DNA from: Candidatus Aminicenantota bacterium
GTDB lineage: Bacteria; Acidobacteriota; Aminicenantia; S016-38
Direction of reading: 5' to 3'
Length of the DNA stretch: 45,417 nucleotides
NCBI GenBank assembly: GCA_026987025.1
Contig: JALSNJ010000012.1
Coordinates: 1 to 45,417, forward strand
The notes under the pieces are model-generated. The model was not told the origin of the DNA, made no database searches, and was given only the letters and a program-made list of their open reading frames with translations. Below, one piece after another: positions 40,438 to 45,417 of the stretch (positions are counted from its first letter, which is position 1; each line of letters opens with the position of its first letter). The translations under genes and the position numbers were made by a program.

Positions 40438-41273
40438 GGCTTGTATTCCTCTATAAAGGACCTGAGGGCCCCGGCCCAATCCGACATCACATCCAGCCCC
40501 AGCTCCTTCAGTCTTTCGTTCTTCAGGGCGGAGAAGGCCGGTCTTCTGGCCCTCTGGGGAAAATCCTCCGAAGATACGGGTTGCACCGCATCGGGGGACA
40601 GCCCTGAATACTCCAGAACCTTCCTGGCGAAATCGTACCACGAAGGAGACCCATGATTTACGGCGTGATATATTCCAAAGGGAGGAGATTTCTCTATTAT
40701 CACCTTTATCTGACGGGCCAGCTCCAAGGTGTAGGTGGGGGAAGAGAACCTGTCCTTCACAACCACCGGTTTTTCTCCCTTCCTTACCCTTTCCAGTAAT
40801 AGCTTCACAAAGTTCTTCCTTCTAGGACCGTAGAGGCCGCTGGTCCTGATTATATAAAAGCTGTCCATGCTTGCCTTAATCAGGTTTTCCCCCACCAGCT
40901 TGGAGTTTCCGTAGACGGAGATGGGGGAGGGACAGTCCTCTTCGGTGTAAGGTTCTCCCTTTTCCCCGCCGAACACATAATCGGTGCTGATCTGGATGAG
41001 AATGAAACCGAATCTGTGGGCCAGCTCCCCCAGCCATCCGGGGGCAATCCCGTTTACCATGAAGGCCCTTTCCGGCTCATCTTCGCAGCGGTCCACATCG
41101 GTGAGGGCTGCTGTATTTATAACGATCTCCGGACGGTGCTTTTCCAGGGCATTTTCCAGGGCTTCCATGTCCGATATGTCCAGCTCCTGTCTGGGCAGAA
41201 GAAGGGCTCCCTTCAGGATTTTCCCTAAGGCCCAGGCCAGCTGTCCCTGACCGCCGGTTACGAGGATCCTCAT
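40434..41273 (-). CDS. rfbD: dTDP-4-dehydrorhamnose reductase
   Basis: A 279-residue short-chain-dehydrogenase-like reductase that makes dTDP-L-rhamnose with NAD(P)H. Visible are ILVTGGQGQLAWAL (Rossmann glycines), AALTDVDRCEDEPERAFMVNG, STDYVFGGEKGEPYTEED and the catalytic YGNSK, with YYIIRTSGLYG. The rfbA, rfbB and rfbC genes are not in the window, so the other rhamnose steps lie elsewhere. It overlaps the antiporter gene by 4 bases. Confidence 0.92.
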   Translation of the reverse strand: MRILVTGGQGQLAWALGKILKGALLLPRQELDISDMEALENALEKHRPEIVINTAALTDVDRCEDEPERAFMVNGIAPGWLGELAHRFGFILIQISTDYVFGGEKGEPYTEEDCPSPISVYGNSKLVGENLIKASMDSFYIIRTSGLYGPRRKNFVKLLLERVRKGEKPVVVKDRFSSPTYTLELARQIKVIIEKSPPFGIYHAVNHGSPSWYDFARKVLEYSGLSPDAVQPVSSEDFPQRARRPAFSALKNERLKELGLDVMSDWAGALRSFIEEYKP

Positions 41274-42193
41274 CGGAATAGATAATACATTAAGATAAAA
41301 TAGACCACAAGAAGGAAGAGGGCTTGTCTTCTATCCATTCTTCCCCTGAAGGCTGCCAGAAGAAGGAGGAAAAGGGTGAAACCTAAGGAGGCGGGAATGT
41401 AGACGGTGAGGAGGCTCCTGTTAATTTCCAGAGGCCTCAGGAGGGAGACCCCTCCCAGGACCCCCAGCAGGTTGAAGATGTTGGAACCCACCACATTTCC
41501 CACTCCTATTCCCCCTTCCCTTTTTGCAGCTGCCACCAAGGATACGGATATCTCGGGCAGGGAAGTTCCCAGGGCCATGGCGGTCATTCCTATGGCCAGA
41601 GTGGTTATCCCCATCCTCTGGCTTACGAGGATTCCGCTTTTCACCGTATAATTGGCCGCCACCGAAAGAACCCCTATTCCTACTATAATAAGGAGGAGGG
41701 GATAGGAAAGGGATTTTTCCTCTTCCACCTCCAGCCTCTTTCGTCTGGAAGAGGCGAAAACATAAAAGAAAAGACCCACCAGCAAAAGACCCCCTTCCCA
41801 TCCTGAAATTTCCCTGTCAAGGCCCATGGTCCACAGGATTGCGGTCATCACGGAGAGGAAAAGAAGGTCCCAAACCACCTCCTTTAGCTTTCCCACCGCC
41901 TTTCTTATTAGAACCGATAGGCCCAGGGCCAATCCTATGTTGGCCAGATTGGAGCCCACCACATTTCCCACGGAGATGTCCGAACTTCCCCTGAGCGCTC
42001 CGAAAAGGCTCACGAAGAATTCGGGCATGGAGGTTCCCATGGCCACTACCGTAAGGCCGATAACTACCTTTCTTATCCCCAGCCTGTTGGCCAGGGCCAC
42101 CGCTCCGGATACCAGGAGTTCCCCCCCCACATAAAGTCCTCCTAAGGAAATTAAAAGGACGGTCCACAGCAAGAGAAGCGGAAGTTTTTCCAT
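41270..42193 (-). CDS. CaCA family Ca2+/Na+ antiporter (YrbG-like)
   Basis: A 307-residue membrane protein with ten to eleven helices and the two internal alpha repeats of cation/Ca2+ exchangers. The first is AMGTSMPEFFVSLFGAL...VGNVVGSNLANIG and the second ALGTSLPEISVSLVAAA...VGNVVGSNIFNLLG. The Glu in each GTS(M/L)PE motif binds the ions. Length matches YrbG-type proteins. It overlaps rfbD by 4 bases and starts 6 bases after the membrane glycosyltransferase-like gene. Confidence 0.93.
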   Translation of the reverse strand: MEKLPLLLLWTVLLISLGGLYVGGELLVSGAVALANRLGIRKVVIGLTVVAMGTSMPEFFVSLFGALRGSSDISVGNVVGSNLANIGLALGLSVLIRKAVGKLKEVVWDLLFLSVMTAILWTMGLDREISGWEGGLLLVGLFFYVFASSRRKRLEVEEEKSLSYPLLLIIVGIGVLSVAANYTVKSGILVSQRMGITTLAIGMTAMALGTSLPEISVSLVAAAKREGGIGVGNVVGSNIFNLLGVLGGVSLLRPLEINRSLLTVYIPASLGFTLFLLLLAAFRGRMDRRQALFLLVVYFILMYYLFR

Positions 42194-42199
42194 TTCCCT

Positions 42200-43714
42200 T
42201 TATTTTACCAGATGTCTGGATATCTGGAGCAGAAGGGTAATGTAGAGGAGGTATAACAGGGCTGTTTTAAAATGGAGGAGGTGAGGTACAGCTGCGGCTA
42301 CGGTGGTGAAAATCCTGGCCAGGCCGAAGGGGGTCTCGTGGGGAATGAGCATTTTATCGTAGGCTGCCTCCATCAGGGAATTGAAGAGAAAGAGGGAAAG
42401 GAGCAGGAAGAGGGAGATTCTCAGCCCCGCCCTTTTAAAAAAATTGCCCAGGCCGAAGGAAAGGAAGGGGAGGGAACCTATGAACCTTCTGGCCCCGAAG
42501 GAGGCTCCGGCCCAGAACTGCTTGAGGAAGCCGTTTCCCAGGGCTGCCAGGGAGAAGCCCCCTGCGCCCAGGTTTCTAATGGAAATCCCTTTATCCCATG
42601 GCAGAAGAAAGCCCAGAAGACCGGCCACCATCAGAGGATGCCAGTTAAAAAGCCCGTGGAAGGGGGAAAACAGGGACTGGGGAAGGTGGAGGGGAAGGCA
42701 GTAAAGGAACTTCCTCCCCTGGGGGACGGTAAAGAATCTTCCGTATATTTCCTTAAAGACCAGAAGCTGGGGGAGAATGAGGAGGGAAAAACCTGAGGCC
42801 GTGGCCAGGGCGGATGAAAGATAATCTCTGGGGGATAGCCTCCCCTTTCTAAAGAAATAGCTCAGATAGATGGCGGGAAGGAGGATGAATAAGCCGTTCT
42901 GCCATCTTACCAAAGCGGCGAGACCTGAGGCAACCCCTATGAGGAGCCATTTGAACGGTGGGGACTCAGGGGAGATCCTGGTTAGAAGAAAGACTAGCAG
43001 AGAAAGGGAGAAGAAGGATGGGATGTGGGAAAGGAAGGGATTGTGCCTCAGGTAGTAAAAAAGAGGGGAGGCGAGGAGAATCCCCTCCAGGGCCAGGAGG
43101 GAGAAAAGAGGGTCCAGAAATCGCCTCAAACTGAAGAACAGAAGAAGACTCCCCAGAAGGGCCAGGAGCCAGTGGGCCAGGGCTATGGAGCGAAGGAGCG
43201 GGGGCTCGTATCCGGTTTTCCCCCCTGTTATTACCTTTGCCAGAAGGTAGAAGCCGGACCACAGCAGGGCGGGTCCCACCGAAAAGGGGTTGGAAATCAT
43301 ACCTGTTTTTCTTAGCCTCCTGTACCTTCCCTCCTCCAGCCTTCCTATGCCAAATTTTCGGGCATGAAGATGGGTAAATTCGTTTTCAAAATCCAGGTCC
43401 CTGTCGTAGACAGCGGACCTCAGGTAGGAGAAGTAGCCCACCCCGTCGCTTTCCACCCGATAGGGGGACATCCATTGAAGGTGAAACAGGGTGAGGAAAG
43501 AGACGATTATGAAGGAAACGGATAAAAAATCCTGGCGGAAGGAGATTTTTCCCGAAAGAAAGAATAAATTGAGGAAGAAAAGGAGGGCTACCGAAAGCCC
43601 TTCAGGTCCCCTCATTTTGAAGGGACCCCATCGGTTCAGTTCTGTAAAAAGCTTTAAAAAAAGCAAAAATAAGAAGGGGAAGGTGGGAATTAATAGAAGA
43701 ACCTTCCCCTTCAC
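42200..43714 (-). CDS. Multipass GT-C-like membrane protein (putative glycosyltransferase)
   Basis: A 504-residue membrane protein with about 11-13 helices. After the first two to three helices comes a periplasmic loop with ESDGVGYFSYLRSAVYDRDLDFENEF. An acidic motif at the start of loop 1 is typical of GT-C enzymes that use polyprenyl-linked sugars (ArnT/PMT/RgtA-like). That places it as a probable lipid-linked sugar transferase, but no acceptor can be named. The GTG start directly follows the panD stop and has AGGAGAA before it. Confidence 0.68.
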   Translation of the reverse strand: MKGKVLLLIPTFPFLFLLFLKLFTELNRWGPFKMRGPEGLSVALLFFLNLFFLSGKISFRQDFLSVSFIIVSFLTLFHLQWMSPYRVESDGVGYFSYLRSAVYDRDLDFENEFTHLHARKFGIGRLEEGRYRRLRKTGMISNPFSVGPALLWSGFYLLAKVITGGKTGYEPPLLRSIALAHWLLALLGSLLLFFSLRRFLDPLFSLLALEGILLASPLFYYLRHNPFLSHIPSFFSLSLLVFLLTRISPESPPFKWLLIGVASGLAALVRWQNGLFILLPAIYLSYFFRKGRLSPRDYLSSALATASGFSLLILPQLLVFKEIYGRFFTVPQGRKFLYCLPLHLPQSLFSPFHGLFNWHPLMVAGLLGFLLPWDKGISIRNLGAGGFSLAALGNGFLKQFWAGASFGARRFIGSLPFLSFGLGNFFKRAGLRISLFLLLSLFLFNSLMEAAYDKMLIPHETPFGLARIFTTVAAAVPHLLHFKTALLYLLYITLLLQISRHLVK

Positions 43715-44074
43715 CTACTTCTCCTGAACGAGTCTGTTATCCCTTCCGTTAAATATAAGTATCCTGGGTTTCCACCTTCCTGCTTCTTCCTCTTCAACAA
43801 AACCGTAGGCGGCAACTATTATCCTGTCTCCCACCGACCCCTTTCTGGCGGCGGCTCCGTTAAGTGTAACCCTGCGGGAGCCCTCCTCTTCCTCTATTAT
43901 GTAGGTTTCAAACCTTTCTCCGTTGGTTATGTTGTATACCTGAACCTGTTCAAAGGGATGCAAGCCGGCCCTTCGGAGCCACGCCCTGTCCAATCCTATA
44001 CTCCCCTCATATTCCAGGCACGCCTGGGTTACGGTTAGATTGTGAAGCTTGGCAATTAGAACTTCCCTGAGCAT
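43715..44074 (-). CDS. panD: Aspartate 1-decarboxylase proenzyme
   Basis: A 119-residue pyruvoyl enzyme making beta-alanine. Self-cleavage site G24-S25 lies in LEYEGSIGLD. Lys9 and the N-terminal REVLIAKLHNLTVTQA run match the family, as do ITNGERFETYII and the Tyr/Asn-rich LNGAAARKGSVGDRIIV segment. It starts immediately after panC (TAA then ATG) and supplies beta-alanine for the next pathway step. Confidence 0.96.
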   Translation of the reverse strand: MLREVLIAKLHNLTVTQACLEYEGSIGLDRAWLRRAGLHPFEQVQVYNITNGERFETYIIEEEEGSRRVTLNGAAARKGSVGDRIIVAAYGFVEEEEAGRWKPRILIFNGRDNRLVQEK

Positions 44075-44920
44075 TTATTCCCCCAGAAGGATGTTGTCTA
44101 TTAACCTGGCCTTTCCCACAAAGGCCGCCACCGCCACTAATGTTTTTCCTTCTATCCTTTCCACTGGCTTCAGAGTCTCGCCGTCCACCACCTCTACATA
44201 CTGAACTTTAACCAAGGAATACCTGGCCAGCTCTTCCTCCACCACCTTCCTTACCCCTTCCCCCGACCTTTCGCCCGCCTCGTAGGCCTTCCTCGCCTTC
44301 ATGAGGGCACGATAAAGGGCCACCGCCTGAGCCCTTTCCTCGGGGTTCAGGTATGTGTTTCTGGAGCTCATGGCAAGCCCATCCCTTTCCCTCACGATGG
44401 GAAGGGCCCTTATCTCCACGGGCATGTTCAGGTCCCTTACCATTCTTTTAATTATCAGGTACTGCTGATAGTCTTTCTGGCCAAAATAGGCTATGTGGGG
44501 ATAAACTATGTTGAAAAGCTTGGTCACCACCGTGGCCACTCCCCGGAAATGTCCCTTTCTGAACTGCCCGCAGAGGGGTCTGCTGAGCTCCACAACCTCC
44601 ACATAGGTCTGGTATCCTTCGGGGTACATTTCTTCGGCCGTGGGAATAAAGACCAGGTCCACCTTCTCCTTCCTGAGCAGGGCCAGGTCCCTTTCCTCAT
44701 CCCTGGGGTACTGGTGGAAGTCCTCCCCGGGGCCGAACTGGGTGGGGTTTACAAAAATGCTGACCACGCAGTAATCGGTCTCCTGCCGGCACTTCCTTAC
44801 GAGGGAGAGATGGCCTTCGTGAAGGAAGCCCATGGTGGGAACGAAACCCACAGTTTTCCCCCCTTCCCTGGCCTTCCATGTTTTGCTCCTGCACTCAGAT
44901 ATTTTCCTTACTACCTCCAT
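44075..44920 (-). CDS. panC: Pantothenate synthetase
   Basis: A 281-residue enzyme condensing pantoate and beta-alanine with ATP. It has the nucleotidyltransferase motif [17 protein letters not shown] (about 27-43), [38 protein letters not shown] and the KMSKS-like [11 protein letters not shown]. Full length. The ATG overlaps panB by 26 bases and panD follows without a gap, giving panB-panC-panD in one transcript. Confidence 0.97.
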   Translation of the reverse strand: MEVVRKISECRSKTWKAREGGKTVGFVPTMGFLHEGHLSLVRKCRQETDYCVVSIFVNPTQFGPGEDFHQYPRDEERDLALLRKEKVDLVFIPTAEEMYPEGYQTYVEVVELSRPLCGQFRKGHFRGVATVVTKLFNIVYPHIAYFGQKDYQQYLIIKRMVRDLNMPVEIRALPIVRERDGLAMSSRNTYLNPEERAQAVALYRALMKARKAYEAGERSGEGVRKVVEEELARYSLVKVQYVEVVDGETLKPVERIEGKTLVAVAAFVGKARLIDNILLGE

Positions 44921-45417
44921 TCAAAGCCTCCATGAATTTAGTGTATTCCTCCTCCTTCATAGAGAAGGCCTCATCTTCGGTGGGATATTTCCCCTCCATT
45001 ACATCCCTCCCGTAAGCTCTCAAGGCCTCCTCTATGGCAGGGCCCAGTCTTGCGTATTCCCGGACGAAGCTCGGCTTCTTGCCGGGATAAAGGCCCAGAA
45101 GGTCGTGGAAGACCAGTATCTGCCCGTCGCAAAAGGGACCCGCTCCTATTCCTACGGTGGGGATGGAGAGGTTCCTGGTTATAACTCTGGCTACCCTGAA
45201 GGGGATGCTTTCCAGAACCAAGGAGAAGGCCCCGGCTTCCTCTATTTCCTTGGCCTGCTCCAGGATTTTCAGGGCGGAGCGCCATTTTCTTCCCTGGGTC
45301 CTGAAGCCCAGCCTGAGATAGTGCTGGGGGGTAAGCCCCACATGTCCCATTACCGGGATGCCCTCAGCCGTCAGGGCCCTTATCACCTCCACCCTTGGTC
45401 CCTCCAGCTTTACCGCT
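44895..45417 (-). CDS. panB: 3-methyl-2-oxobutanoate hydroxymethyltransferase, C-terminal part, cut by window end
   Basis: The frame is open to the window edge, giving about 174 codons; the N-terminal third is outside. It shows [15 protein letters not shown], the active-site [54 protein letters not shown] and KPSFVREYA. The enzyme adds a hydroxymethyl group to ketoisovalerate to give ketopantoate. First of the pan genes in this direction. Confidence 0.95.
   Translation of the reverse strand, partial: AVKLEGPRVEVIRALTAEGIPVMGHVGLTPQHYLRLGFRTQGRKWRSALKILEQAKEIEEAGAFSLVLESIPFRVARVITRNLSIPTVGIGAGPFCDGQILVFHDLLGLYPGKKPSFVREYARLGPAIEEALRAYGRDVMEGKYPTEDEAFSMKEEEYTKFMEALNGGSKENI

Noticed and set aside
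40438-40641. N-terminal extension of the ZIP transporter frame
   Set aside because: It overprints rfbD in another frame, is not membrane-like, and TTG 40437 gives a TTGA overlap and a normal family length.

Overview
The window reads as one dense bacterial chromosome segment, probably from a thermophilic, Gram-negative, deep-branching bacterium. The sequence shows heavy use of AGG/AGA for arginine, Glu/Lys/Arg-rich proteins, frequent TTG and GTG starts behind strong Shine-Dalgarno (SD) sequences, and genes that mostly overlap by a few bases. A Thermus-like aminopropyltransferase, an archaeal-type prolyl-tRNA synthetase and a HspR repressor fit a thermophile. An exported beta-barrel-like protein ending in Phe argues for an outer membrane. 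I cannot name the phylum with confidence; the HspR + Bat + DUF6599 combination would be compatible with an Acidobacteriota/Aminicenantes-like lineage, but this is only inference. No tRNA, rRNA, CRISPR array, insertion sequence or prophage was seen, and no gap between genes exceeds about 105 bases.

Layout. (1) 1-9352, plus strand: one uninterrupted overlapping gene chain that begins with the end of dnaJ, then hspR, an RpoD-like sigma factor, a DnaC-like ATPase, moxR, a DUF58 protein and a complete batA-E type aerotolerance/VWA locus, ending in a DUF6599 lipoprotein-like or secreted protein. (2) 9357-14424, minus strand: rpmB, a 16-codon micro-ORF, speD, speE, pyk, a YhaM-like HD nuclease and an unrecognised secreted Cys-rich protein. 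(3) 14503-18426, minus: proS, an exported-looking pcm, DUF192 and a POT-family transporter. (4) 18515-22507, plus: an FHA + sigma-54-type AAA + Fis regulator followed by ResB-like and CcsA-like cytochrome c assembly proteins. (5) 22484-23614, minus: a degenerate amine-oxidase-fold protein.

(6) 23696-33740, plus: a strongly expressed-looking outer-membrane protein with two Ig/PKD-like domains, a perfect hairpin, then nuoABCDEFGHI (complex I lacking J-N here, with a compact NuoG), a REC-DUF4388 response regulator and ispD. (7) 33703-39176, minus: pncA-pncB NAD salvage, two GT4 glycosyltransferases and a NapH-like membrane ferredoxin. (8) 39210-45417, minus: panB (partial)-panC-panD, a GT-C-like membrane protein, a Ca2+/Na+ antiporter, rfbD, a ZIP metal transporter and a small membrane protein.

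Points of most interest: the micro-ORF with its own perfect SD just before speD; a recurring promoter-to-ATG geometry suggesting leaderless mRNAs (pyk, pncA, FHA regulator); a sigma-54-type activator whose GAFTGA loop reads GAVTGV; an amine-oxidase-fold protein that lost the dinucleotide-binding glycines; the shortened NuoG in a split nuo locus; and the fusion of a heat-shock regulator operon with the Bat locus.
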